Shown here piece by piece: positions 25,033 through 32,997 of a stretch of 64,000 nucleotides of DNA. The number at the start of each line of letters is the position of its first letter. Positions within the stretch are counted from its first letter, which is position 1. Below the pieces are notes generated by a model that saw only the letters and a list, made by a program, of their open reading frames with translations, did no database searches and was not told where the DNA came from. Position numbers and translations under genes: made by a program. The stretch comes from JBBQCW01 sp038319025 (GTDB lineage Bacteria; Actinomycetota; Thermoleophilia; Solirubrobacterales; Solirubrobacteraceae): assembly GCA_038319025.1 (NCBI GenBank), contig JBBQCW010000006.1:62001-126000 (forward strand), read 5' to 3'.

Positions 25033-25113
25033 CTAGCCGCGGCCGCGGCGGCTGAACCCGACTCCGCCGGTGAGCAGAAGGATGACCAGGACGATGAGGA
25101 TGATGGTGAGCAT
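25033..25113 (-). CDS. Putative 26-residue membrane microprotein
   Basis: ATG 25113 to TAG 25033. The translation is almost one membrane helix (MLTIILIVLVILLLTGGVGF) followed by a basic end SRRGRG. Very similar short hydrophobic peptides ending Gly-Gly and Arg are widespread near stress genes (DUF3309/Lmo0937-like). It lies alone in the spacer between the desaturase and the DUF892 gene. No strong Shine-Dalgarno, so confidence is limited. Confidence 0.45.
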   Translation of the reverse strand: MLTIILIVLVILLLTGGVGFSRRGRG

Positions 25114-25308
25114 GAAGGGCGGTCTGCCCTGATACGCGGCGGTCTAATCCTGAGTTTGGTTTGGAACGCGAGTGAGGCTCGTAAACCTCTGTTTGGCCGG
25201 CGCGAGCTTCGGGCAGGCCAAAGAGAGAGGACGGCTAGGCGGCCGGGCGAAGAAGCCCCGGCGCCGCAGAGCGGCCGGCCCATGACCCTCGACTCGATTG
25301 GAATTGAG

Positions 25309-26334
25309 ATGAACGCTGACCAGCAGAAGGTCGTCCAGTACCTCAACGAGGCGCACGCGAGCGAGCAGGCGCTCACGCGTGTGTTGCAGGCGCAGATCGC
25401 GATGACCCCGAGCGGGTCCTATCGCAATGCGCTGCAAACACACCTGGAGGAGACTCGTCGCCACGCGAACCGCGTTGCCCAGCGACTGAGCACTCTGGGC
25501 CAGGGCGGGAACCCGTTGACGTTTGCACTGGGCATCGTGGAGACGGCGATTGGCCAGGCGATCGCGGTCGGAAAGACCCCGTTCGATCTGCTCCGGGGGT
25601 CCGGTGGAGAGGAGAAGGTGTTGAAGAACGCCAAGGACGCCGCCGCCTCCGAGGCGCTGGAGATCGCTACGTACACGGCGATCGAGCGCCTGGCCGAGCG
25701 GGTGGGCGATAAGGAGACGCAGAAGCTGGCGGCTTCGATCCTCACCGACGAGCAGAAGATGCTCGACCGCATCATGCGCGAGATCCCCAAGCTGACCGAC
25801 GCCGTCGTGCGTGCGGAGATCGACGGCGATCCCTCCTACGACATCACCACGACGGGCGCGGCCGACACCATCCGTGACGCGGGGAACGCCGTGCGCGAGC
25901 GCACCAACGACACGTTGGCGAGCGCGAAGCGCACCGCCCGCCAGGCCCGCAAGGTGCCGGGTGTCGCTCAGGTCGAGGGCCAGATCAAGGGTGCCGTCGC
26001 CTCTGAAGGTGACCTGGCCATCTCGCGGTACGACAGCCTGACCGCCGAGGAGATCACTCAGAAGCTGGCCGACCTCTCGCAGATCGATCTGGCCAAGATC
26101 GACAGCTACGAGCGCAAGAACGAGAACCGCACGACGATCCTCAGCCGGATCACTTCGCTGCGCGCCAGCGAGCCGTGGGCAGGTTACGACGAGCTGACCG
26201 CCGCCGAGGTCACCTCGGCACTGTCAGCCGGCGATGATGAGTTGGCCAAGACCGTGCGCGCGTATGAGCGTGCCCACAAGGCACGCGCCGGCGTCATGAA
26301 GGCCGCCGAGCGCGAACTGGCCGCTGCCTCGTAA
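25309..26334 (+). CDS. DUF892 (YciE/YciF-type) ferritin-like protein with C-terminal repeats
   Basis: A 341-residue protein. Residues 1-165 form a ferritin-like four-helix bundle of the DUF892 group (EAHASEQALTRVLQAQIAMT, THLEETRRHANRV, EALEIATYTAIERLAE, TDEQKMLDRI) with Glu/His that could bind iron. After a basic helical linker (about 185-235) there are two copies of a roughly 45-residue unit beginning YDSLTAEE (241) and YDELTAAE (293), each with a later Y/YE and KxRxxI/V. ATG 25309 preceded by GGAATTGAG is preferred; ATG 25282 is possible. Such proteins are usually stress-induced. Confidence 0.85.
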   Translation: MNADQQKVVQYLNEAHASEQALTRVLQAQIAMTPSGSYRNALQTHLEETRRHANRVAQRLSTLGQGGNPLTFALGIVETAIGQAIAVGKTPFDLLRGSGGEEKVLKNAKDAAASEALEIATYTAIERLAERVGDKETQKLAASILTDEQKMLDRIMREIPKLTDAVVRAEIDGDPSYDITTTGAADTIRDAGNAVRERTNDTLASAKRTARQARKVPGVAQVEGQIKGAVASEGDLAISRYDSLTAEEITQKLADLSQIDLAKIDSYERKNENRTTILSRITSLRASEPWAGYDELTAAEVTSALSAGDDELAKTVRAYERAHKARAGVMKAAERELAAAS

Positions 26335-26355
26335 GCCTCAACGCCAACGACGTTG

Positions 26356-26385
26356 CGAGGGGCCCGGCACCAGCTGGGCCCCTCG
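26356..26385 (+). terminator. Strong hairpin after the DUF892 gene
   Basis: A perfect 10-base-pair stem, CGAGGGGCCC at 26356-26365 and GGGCCCCTCG at 26376-26385, with a 10-base loop. It starts 21 bases past the stop. No T run, as is common in GC-rich genomes. Confidence 0.7.
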
Positions 26386-26451
26386 TCGTAGGTGTGCGGC
26401 GAGCGGACAAGTCCACGTGTCGCGTGGCGAACTGCCGGGTAGGGAGTCGTC

Positions 26452-27360
26452 ATGAGTACGGACTACGCGACAGTCGAGGATCCCGACGTCTCCGCCCGGG
26501 TACCCACCGCTCTGACCCGCGCCGAATGGGGCCAAGCGCTGAAACGGACGTTCAAGGGCATCCAGACCGACAACCTCACCGATTGGGCGGCGAGCCTCAC
26601 CTACTACGGCATCCTCGCCCTGTTCCCGGCGCTGCTCGTCCTGATGTCGATGATCGGCCTGCTCAGCACCTCCGCCACGCAGACGCTCATCGATCACATC
26701 GCCACGGCTGCGCCTGGGTCGGCCCGCGACGTCGCGACCAACGCTGTGCACGACGTGCAGGGCAATGCGGGTGGAGCCGGCCTGGTCGCGGTGATTTCGG
26801 TGGCGGGAGCCCTCTGGGCGGCTTCGGGGTACGTCGGCGCATTCATGCGGGCTTCGAACGCGATCTGGGCCGTCGAGGAGGACCGACCGTTCACCAAGAC
26901 GGTGCCGCTGCGGCTCGCGATCAGCTTCGTTGCGTTGCTCATCATCGCCCTCGGCGCGGCCGCCGTCGTCATCACCGGTCCGGTCGCCCGCCAGGCGGGT
27001 GACATAGTCGGCGCGGGGTCCACAGCCGTCCAGGTGTGGGACATCGCCAAGTGGCCCATCCTGATTCTCATTTTCAGCGTCGTGCTCAGCGGCCTGTACT
27101 CAGCGTCGCCCAACGTCCGCCAACCAGGTTGGCGATGGGTCACCCCCGGGAGCTTGCTGGCCGTCGCGGTGTGGATCGTCGCCTCGGTCCTCTTTGCCCT
27201 CTACGTGTCCAGCTTTGCTTCCTACAACGCCACGTACGGCAGCATCGCCGGCGTGATCGTGTTCCTGGTGTGGCTGTGGATCACCAACCTGGCGATCCTT
27301 CTGGGTGCTGAGTTGAACGCCGAGTTACAGCGGGAGCGGGAGGTCAACTCCGCGAGCTGA
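26452..27360 (+). CDS. YihY/BrkB-family inner membrane protein
   Basis: A 302-residue multi-pass protein of the YihY family. The start of the core, NLTDWAASLTYYGILALFPALLVLMS, and the later WAASGYVGAFMRASNAIWAVEEDRPF and SPNVRQPGWRWVTPGSLLAV are highly typical, with the end block YNATYGSIAGVIVFLVWLW. About six membrane segments. Role unknown; relatives accompany envelope-stress genes. It is convergent with the AI-2E-type permease gene, 11 bases apart. Confidence 0.9.
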   Translation: MSTDYATVEDPDVSARVPTALTRAEWGQALKRTFKGIQTDNLTDWAASLTYYGILALFPALLVLMSMIGLLSTSATQTLIDHIATAAPGSARDVATNAVHDVQGNAGGAGLVAVISVAGALWAASGYVGAFMRASNAIWAVEEDRPFTKTVPLRLAISFVALLIIALGAAAVVITGPVARQAGDIVGAGSTAVQVWDIAKWPILILIFSVVLSGLYSASPNVRQPGWRWVTPGSLLAVAVWIVASVLFALYVSSFASYNATYGSIAGVIVFLVWLWITNLAILLGAELNAELQREREVNSAS

Positions 27361-27371
27361 CCGTCGAGAGT

Positions 27372-28493
27372 TCAGCCGTCGGGAAGGATCAGTTTGGAGG
27401 TCTCCGGAACGTCGTCCGCGCTCGCGTCGGTACCGGGAATGACCACGCGCGGATGGCGCAGCGACCACAGCTCTCGCACGACGATATCGAGGGCGGCCGC
27501 AGCCGGGATGGCCACGAGGGCGCCCAGAATCCCGAGCAGGCTTGCCCCGATGAGTACGGCGAGCACCGTAACCAGTCCGCTGACCTTCACCGTCCGGCGA
27601 TAGACGACGGGGACCAGAACGCTGCTTTCGAATTGCTGATAGACGAGCTGTACGACGATCCACACGATCGTCGTCGACGGGAAGCCGTTGAACAACGTGA
27701 CGATGGCTACGAGGCCGGCGCCGATCGTCGCCCCGACCAGCGGGATAGCGTCGAAGAAGCCCATCAGCACGGCGAGTGGTGCAGCGTAGGGAACGCCCAA
27801 GATCAGGAGCGTGACGTAGGAGACGATGCCCGCCACGACGCTGATGAGAAGGTTGCCCACCACGTACCCGGAGACCGAGCGGTAGATGTCGGCGCTGAGC
27901 ACGTGCCAACGCCGGGCTTGCTCGGAGGGCAGCAGCAGGTCGATCGCCCGGCCGACGATCTTTCCCCCGTCGAGCAGAAGGAAGAAGGCGATCGTCAGAA
28001 CGGTCACGAGCTTCACCGCCGCGCTGAACACGCCTACGGTGACCGACTGAAGCGTGTTGGCCGCGGCGCCGAGCTGGGTCGGCAGCTTCGCAATCTGGTG
28101 CTCGATGCCGATGCTGATGTGGTACTGGTTGTCGTAGTGGCGGAAGGTGCGGTCCCTACGCAGCTGGTCCAGATAGTGCGGTGCGTTTTGGGTCAGCGAG
28201 TCGACGCCTCCGGAAATTGCCGGGACGAACAGAAGCCCGACGGCCACGACGATCGCGACCAGCAGTACGTAGACGGTCACGATGGCCAGCCACCGGGGAA
28301 GGTGTGCCCGGCGCGAGAGAACGTCGACCGGGGCGCCCAGTGCGAGGGCGATGAACGCGGCCAGCCCGGCAAGGAGGATCACCCCTCGGATCGCCCACAG
28401 CAGATAGAGCAGGAGCAGGCCGCCGATGGCGACGCCGCTCACGACGAGCGCGATTCTGGCGACGGTTCGCGACGGCATGGCTCCGGTGGACAC
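27372..28493 (-). CDS. AI-2E-family (PF01594-type) transporter
   Basis: A 373-residue membrane protein with two N-terminal helices, a soluble middle region (about 85-150) and a C-terminal bundle containing GFFDAIPLVGATIGAG and YQQFESSVLVPVVYRR, the most conserved part of the family (named for AI-2 export by TqsA, with other members being Na+/H+ antiporters). Substrate unknown. The GTG 28493 is preferred because GAGGG lies 6 bases before it; ATG 28478 has none. Follows the phospholipase D gene by 9 bases. Confidence 0.88.
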   Translation of the reverse strand: MSTGAMPSRTVARIALVVSGVAIGGLLLLYLLWAIRGVILLAGLAAFIALALGAPVDVLSRRAHLPRWLAIVTVYVLLVAIVVAVGLLFVPAISGGVDSLTQNAPHYLDQLRRDRTFRHYDNQYHISIGIEHQIAKLPTQLGAAANTLQSVTVGVFSAAVKLVTVLTIAFFLLLDGGKIVGRAIDLLLPSEQARRWHVLSADIYRSVSGYVVGNLLISVVAGIVSYVTLLILGVPYAAPLAVLMGFFDAIPLVGATIGAGLVAIVTLFNGFPSTTIVWIVVQLVYQQFESSVLVPVVYRRTVKVSGLVTVLAVLIGASLLGILGALVAIPAAAALDIVVRELWSLRHPRVVIPGTDASADDVPETSKLILPDG

Positions 28494-28502
28494 GGTCGGC
28501 CC

Positions 28503-29942
28503 TCAGCCGTCCACGATCAGGCCGTTGAGCGGGCCCAGGAGCGCCATCGAACGGCGCGTCACCCCCGGCAGCTCTGACAGACGGTGGGTCTGGGGCTCGC
28601 CGCGCTCGCGGCGCTCAAGCTGCTCAGTGGCGACCGGGCGCCACAATTCATCAATGACCTGCGTCGGGTCCCCCGCCACCTGAGCGATCGGGCACTCCAG
28701 ATGCTCAGCCCAGAGCCGAAGCCGTGTATCGCGCGCAAGTCCTGGGTCACACGTGACGATGTTCATCTCGGAGTCGTTGAAGAACGAGTGCTCGTTGAGG
28801 TTCGCCGACCCCACAGTCAGCCATGCGTCATCGACGATCCCGACCTTTGCGTGCACGTACAGCGGGCCGACCAGCGTGCCGGTACGGGCCGAGATGGTCG
28901 TAGCCAGAAAACGTCCGGCCCCGTCGTCAGCGGCGGCGAGGACTCCGAGCTGGCCGCGAGTGGTGTCCGCGCCGTTGTTGGGTTTGGCGGGAAGCAGCAC
29001 GACAAGGCGGAAGTCGTCGCTCGGGGGGTTGCGCAGCTTGTCGGCGAGGATGGCGACGACATCCGTCGACCACAGGAATTGGTTCTCCAGATAGATGAGC
29101 TTGCGCGCCGAGCGCAGCGCCCGGGTGTAGGCCTCGAGGATCCGAAAGTCGCCGTCGGGCAGGAAGTCGTAAACCTTTTCAGGGACGGTGCGCACGACCT
29201 GTAGCTCGTGATCGCCCGCGGGCGACGGTGGCGGCACGTCCGCGAGCCGCTCACCGTCCACCTCACGCCAACGACTTGCGAAGTGCGCGGCCACATCAGC
29301 AACGGCGGGGCCACGCACCTGGGTGGACACGTCGTGCCAGCCGAGCCGCCCATGCATCGGATGTGCACTGGAATCGAAGCGGTCACCACCCAGCGACGTC
29401 AGGTCGATCCCGCCGACGAACGCCACCTCGCCGTCAACGATCACCAGCTTCTCGTGATGGCAATGCATCGGGCGTTCATGCGAGTCGAGTGCGCAGCGCA
29501 CACGCGTACCCCGCACCAGCTCATCGCGGACCTGGCGCATAGCGGTACGACCGTGAGTGAAAACCGGCAGCGGAGCCCCAGCCCACAGCAGAACCCGCAC
29601 ATCGACATGTTCGGCCAGTTCCCCGAGCAGGTCGCGCAGGCCTGACGCCTCTTCATCGCGCGTAAGCCCGAAACCAGGCGTCACGTGCCACCCGGCGATG
29701 TGGATCGATGAGCGGGCGCCTCGCAGCGCCGCACCGACTCGCGGCAGCGCCTGCCCGCCGTCGATCAGGACCTCGAGCTCACACCCCGAGCGCGGCGGGG
29801 GATCGCCGGCCGCCCACAGCGAACCGCCGGCGGGGGGATCAAGCTGCTCGATCCGACCGATACTCCGCAGCCGGCGTCGATGATGCGAACGTACCGCCGC
29901 ATCAAGACCACTCCCGATCCAACCATCGACACGCTCGATCAC
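28503..29942 (-). CDS. Phospholipase D / cardiolipin-synthase-like protein, two HKD motifs
   Basis: About 479 residues. HKD motif 1 is HCHHEKLVIVDGEVAFVGGI and motif 2 is VHAKVGIVDDAWLTVGSANL, with NEH following, so both halves of the active site are present. Such enzymes cleave or exchange phospholipid head groups, or make cardiolipin. There is no clear N-terminal membrane helix, unlike ClsA. GTG 29942 is used; an in-frame TTG 29990 would add 16 residues. Operon with the AI-2E-type permease. Confidence 0.88.
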   Translation of the reverse strand: MIERVDGWIGSGLDAAVRSHHRRRLRSIGRIEQLDPPAGGSLWAAGDPPPRSGCELEVLIDGGQALPRVGAALRGARSSIHIAGWHVTPGFGLTRDEEASGLRDLLGELAEHVDVRVLLWAGAPLPVFTHGRTAMRQVRDELVRGTRVRCALDSHERPMHCHHEKLVIVDGEVAFVGGIDLTSLGGDRFDSSAHPMHGRLGWHDVSTQVRGPAVADVAAHFASRWREVDGERLADVPPPSPAGDHELQVVRTVPEKVYDFLPDGDFRILEAYTRALRSARKLIYLENQFLWSTDVVAILADKLRNPPSDDFRLVVLLPAKPNNGADTTRGQLGVLAAADDGAGRFLATTISARTGTLVGPLYVHAKVGIVDDAWLTVGSANLNEHSFFNDSEMNIVTCDPGLARDTRLRLWAEHLECPIAQVAGDPTQVIDELWRPVATEQLERRERGEPQTHRLSELPGVTRRSMALLGPLNGLIVDG

Positions 29943-30076
29943 GCCGCACCCGGCTTTTCGTGGATTGCTTAGGCCTTCAGCGCCATGCAACAGCTGCCGA
30001 TGCGGGTGGCGTGCCAGGGATATTCCCTGGTGGTGGCCATCGCAAACATGCCGCGCTTCCCTGACGTGCGGCGAGC

Positions 30077-30109
30077 GGTCCCGGACATAGGAGGGGAATG
30101 TCCGGGACC
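30077..30109. terminator. Perfect 11-bp hairpin after the ferritin-like genes
   Basis: GGTCCCGGACA (30077-30087) and TGTCCGGGACC (30099-30109) pair around an 11-base loop. It stands 26 bases past the end of the minus-strand ferritin-like gene and probably ends that operon. Confidence 0.7.
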
Positions 30110-30134
30110 TTCGCGCGGGCTCTGGTGAGTCAGG

Positions 30135-30806
30135 TCAGGCCTTGATGAACCCAGTGGCTCCGACGGCCGCCAGGACTTCGGCCTTGGTCAGCGCCGGGTT
30201 GAACGTGTCCGGGGCAGGCGTCATGCCGAGGATCTGACGGATCCAGCCGGCGTGGCGAGCTTCGACCGGATGGATCGCGATCGCTGCCTTGAACACATCC
30301 TGATTGGTGATCAGCGGCGCCTGGCCTTGGTAGGCCGACACGCCGGTGTCCTCAAGCACCACCGAGGTGGGGCCGAACGTCGAGCTGCTGTGGTTGCTGC
30401 CCTTGAAGTCGAACTTCGGAGACTTCACGGCCTTGCTGCCGAGCGCCTTCTGCAGCGCGGTGACGTGCTGGGCCTCGTGGTCGGAAACGACCTTGGCGAA
30501 GCGCAGCAGCTCGCCCTTCAGGTTCGCGTTCTTCAGCGCGCCCTTGTAGAAGGCCGACTCCAGGTACTCGAGCGTCAGGGCGAAGTTCAGGATCGCCACG
30601 TCGCTCTTCGGGGTGGCCGCCGCCGCCATGGCGGAGCCGGGGACGGCGGAGGCGATGAGCGCCCCGCCGACCATCACGCCGGTTCCACGCAGGAACGAAC
30701 GACGCGATGCGTAGCGGTTGACCTTCTCGGCGGCCTCTTGGAGAGCGCCGTCGGTGTCGAAGGCGGCCAGACGTGAGACGTCGACCGCGGGTTCATGTTG
30801 ATTCAT
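30135..30806 (-). CDS. Tat-exported ferritin-like domain protein (copy 2)
   Basis: About 223 residues. The N-terminus has a twin-arginine signal SRRSFLRGTGVMVGGALIAS ending PGSAMAAAA. The mature part is a ferritin-like helical bundle: NFALTLEYLESAFYKGAL, SDHEAQHVTALQKALG and IHPVEARHAGWI supply the Glu and His that bind two metals. It ends in TGFIKA. AGGAG lies 9 bases before ATG 30806 but only 3 bases before ATG 30812, so 30806 is preferred. Function outside the membrane is unknown; oxidative-stress protection is a guess. Confidence 0.88.
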   Translation of the reverse strand: MNQHEPAVDVSRLAAFDTDGALQEAAEKVNRYASRRSFLRGTGVMVGGALIASAVPGSAMAAAATPKSDVAILNFALTLEYLESAFYKGALKNANLKGELLRFAKVVSDHEAQHVTALQKALGSKAVKSPKFDFKGSNHSSSTFGPTSVVLEDTGVSAYQGQAPLITNQDVFKAAIAIHPVEARHAGWIRQILGMTPAPDTFNPALTKAEVLAAVGATGFIKA

Positions 30807-30827
30807 GTTCATTGGCTCCTTGGTCGT

Positions 30828-31502
30828 CTATTTCTTGATGAAGCCGGTCGACTTGACCGCGCTCAACACCTGGGACATGGACATCGGCGCGTTGAACGCC
30901 AACGGGGCCGGCAGGACCGTCTTGCCGGCGCCGAGCAGGTCACGGACCCACGCGGCGTGGCGTGCTTCGACCGCGAGGATCGAACCGGCCACTGCGAGGT
31001 ACGCGTTGTTGTGGATCAGCGGAGCCTGGCCCTGGTAGGCCGACACGCCCGTGTCCTCAAGGACCTTGGAGGTCTTCAGGAACGACTTCTGACTCGCCGT
31101 GGTGCCCTTGAAGTCGAACTTCGGCGAGCTGACGGCCTTGGCCCCGAGCGCGCCCTGCAGCGCAGATACGTGGGTGGCCTCATGGGCCGCCACCGTCTCG
31201 GCGAAGTTCCGTACCGACGCGTCCTTGATCGCGGTACCCTTGGCCAGCACTTCGGCGTAGAACGCTGCCTCGAGGTACTCGAGCGTGAGCGCGTAGTTGA
31301 GGATCTTCACGTCGTTGGCGGTGCTGCCGCCCTGCCGACCGAACGCGCCGGTGGCCGGGATCAGTGTTGCCGCCGCGGCGGTTCCCGCGACTACCCCGGC
31401 GCGCCGAAGCACGTCGCGGCGGGTGGTGTTCTGCAGTCCGTCGATTGCTTCTGCGACCGCTTCATCACGGTCGAACTGTTGAACGTCAACTGTGTCACTC
31501 AT
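30828..31502 (-). CDS. Tat-exported ferritin-like domain protein (copy 1)
   Basis: A 224-residue paralogue of the gene that follows it. Twin-arginine signal TRRDVLRRAGVVAGTAAAAT, then NYALTLEYLEAAFYAEVLAKG, AAHEATHVSALQGALG, LEDTGVSAYQGQAPLIHN and LAVEARHAAWV, closing TGFIKK. Metal-ligand positions match those of copy 2. AGGAGGAGC precedes ATG well. The 15-base gap to copy 2 shows tandem duplication within one operon. Confidence 0.9.
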   Translation of the reverse strand: MSDTVDVQQFDRDEAVAEAIDGLQNTTRRDVLRRAGVVAGTAAAATLIPATGAFGRQGGSTANDVKILNYALTLEYLEAAFYAEVLAKGTAIKDASVRNFAETVAAHEATHVSALQGALGAKAVSSPKFDFKGTTASQKSFLKTSKVLEDTGVSAYQGQAPLIHNNAYLAVAGSILAVEARHAAWVRDLLGAGKTVLPAPLAFNAPMSMSQVLSAVKSTGFIKK

Positions 31503-31573
31503 GCTGCTCCTCCTGGTTTCGGGTGAGCTTGTGGTTAGAGAGCACAGCGTGTGAAAGACCCACGCGGATCACG

Positions 31574-31602
31574 GCCGGGCGCGTTACCGCTCGCAGCCCG
31601 GC
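31574..31602 (-). terminator. Weak hairpin between the STAS gene and ferritin-like genes
   Basis: GCCGGGC and GCCCGGC pair across a 15-base loop just past the STAS gene end. Stability is modest, so read-through into the ferritin-like genes is possible. Confidence 0.3.
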
Positions 31603-31612
31603 ATTCCCACGA

Positions 31613-32023
31613 TCACTGCCGCAACGCTTGGACAGGTGGTTGTCCGGGGCCGAGGTTGACCATCTCGACGGCCTCGGCGCTACCGGAGACGGTGAGCGCG
31701 GTCTGCACGTGCTCGAGGCCGCGCACCACGATCAAGCGGCCGCCGGCCCGGGCGGCGCGCGCGCTGGCGTCGACGATTGCGTGACAGGCGCTGCTCTCAA
31801 GAAAACTGACGCGCCGCAGGTCAAGGACAACACAGCCTGCCGCCGTCTGAGCGGCGCTGAGCGCCTGGCTTAGTTGGGGGGTCGCAAAGAGATCGAGCTC
31901 GCCGATCGGTTCGACCCAGGCGACACCGGAATGCCCGTCTGTCCATGCACACGAAAATCGCGGCGGTCCTTGTAAGGCGGACAAGGCCGATCCTGCTGCT
32001 CGTCTAGGAGACGTTGGGGGCAT
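31613..32023 (-). CDS. STAS-domain protein (anti-sigma factor antagonist-like)
   Basis: A 136-residue protein. GELDLFATPQLSQAL, VVLDLRRVSFLESSACHAIV and GGRLIVVRG give the STAS fold of SpoIIAA-type antagonists; the Ser pair in LESSAC stands where the phosphorylated serine lies. The usual DSSGL is changed to ESSAC. No anti-sigma kinase or sigma factor gene is beside it. It could control a stress regulon including the ferritin-like genes downstream on the same strand (inference). Confidence 0.8.
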   Translation of the reverse strand: MPPTSPRRAAGSALSALQGPPRFSCAWTDGHSGVAWVEPIGELDLFATPQLSQALSAAQTAAGCVVLDLRRVSFLESSACHAIVDASARAARAGGRLIVVRGLEHVQTALTVSGSAEAVEMVNLGPGQPPVQALRQ

Positions 32024-32152
32024 TGGAACCTCCGAGTTGCTGGCGCAAAATCTCGGAAGTCAGGCGACGCCACCGCGGACGATGTCGCCTTCAAATGCCC
32101 TCCATTCGTCACAGTACCCTCACCGTCCTCGGCGTAACCGCCGGACGGGAAG

Positions 32153-32225
32153 TGCCCCCGGAAGGAATCGAACCTTCAACCTTCGGATTAAGAGTCCGCT
32201 GCTCTGCCAATTGAGCTACAAGGGC
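32153..32225 (-). tRNA. tRNA-Lys (anticodon CTT)
   Basis: A 73-base cloverleaf on the minus strand: acceptor GCCCTTG/CGGGGGC with two G-T pairs, D arm TAGCTCAATTGGCAGAGCA, anticodon loop CTCTTAA with CTT, T arm GGTTCGATTCC, discriminator A. CCA is not encoded. Stands alone between two minus-strand genes. Confidence 0.95.
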
Positions 32226-32288
32226 GTCCGATCATCGTAGACGATCAGCGCCGCTGCGACGGCGCTGATGCTCTCGGTGCGCCGCGGC

Positions 32289-32993
32289 TTACGGCGTGGT
32301 CGTCGTGGGCGCCGCGGCCCCAGACTGCTGCGCGGTGTTCTGCGCGTTCTGTGCCCTGGCCTGGGCGATCGACTGCTGGATCTGGGTGCGCTGCACCTTG
32401 TCGGTGGCCAGCGACAGGGCCTTGGCCTCGGCGAGCTGGCTCTTGCGCGACTGACCGGCCACGTCGGCCAAGACGGCGAGCTGTGCGTACAGCACCGCGG
32501 ACGCGGGGCGCGAGCCCACGAAGATCTCGTAAGCCGCCACCGCCTTCACCGGGTCGTTCAGCGCGGCGGGACCGTAGGCCTTGGACATCAGGTTCGCGGT
32601 GTCACCGTCGGGATGCTTGGGGTTCAGCGCCAGGTAGGTCTGCCAGGACGCGTCGACTCGAGCCAGTTCCGCGAGCCCCTTCGGAGTGAAGCTGCCCGTG
32701 CTCGTGTCGAAGTTCTTGCCCACGCCTGCGGCTTGGTACTGCGCGCGGGTCAGTGCTGCCCACGCGGCGGGGTCCTTCGGGTTGGCGACCGTGAGCTTCC
32801 GGGCCGCGGTGACCTTCTTGTTGAAGGTGTCGGTCTGCGCGGCTCGCTGGTTGTCCACCGCGTTCAGCAGACCGCCGCTGGTGGCACCGCCGATGCCGAA
32901 GAAGATCAGGCCACCACCGATCAGTAGCGCGAGGCCGCCGTAGATGATCTGGACGGTGCGGCGACGGCCCTTGCCGCGGAGGTCGAAAAGCAT
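32289..32993 (-). CDS. Membrane-anchored protein, helical/TPR-like
   Basis: A 234-residue protein. ATG 32993 (MLFDLRGKGRRRTVQIIYG) is chosen because it sits 4 bases past the tatC stop; an upstream in-frame start would be inside tatC. A basic cytoplasmic end is followed by one membrane segment (about 15-38, LALLIGGGLIFFGIGG) and an external helical region with degenerate repeat helices (NPKDPAAWAALTRAQYQAAG, ALNPKHPDGDTANLMSKAY, SRPASAVLYAQLAVLADVAG), then an Ala/Gln/Thr-rich end. No known function; position after tatC suggests an envelope role. Confidence 0.75.
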   Translation of the reverse strand: MLFDLRGKGRRRTVQIIYGGLALLIGGGLIFFGIGGATSGGLLNAVDNQRAAQTDTFNKKVTAARKLTVANPKDPAAWAALTRAQYQAAGVGKNFDTSTGSFTPKGLAELARVDASWQTYLALNPKHPDGDTANLMSKAYGPAALNDPVKAVAAYEIFVGSRPASAVLYAQLAVLADVAGQSRKSQLAEAKALSLATDKVQRTQIQQSIAQARAQNAQNTAQQSGAAAPTTTTP

Positions 32994-32997
32994 CAGG

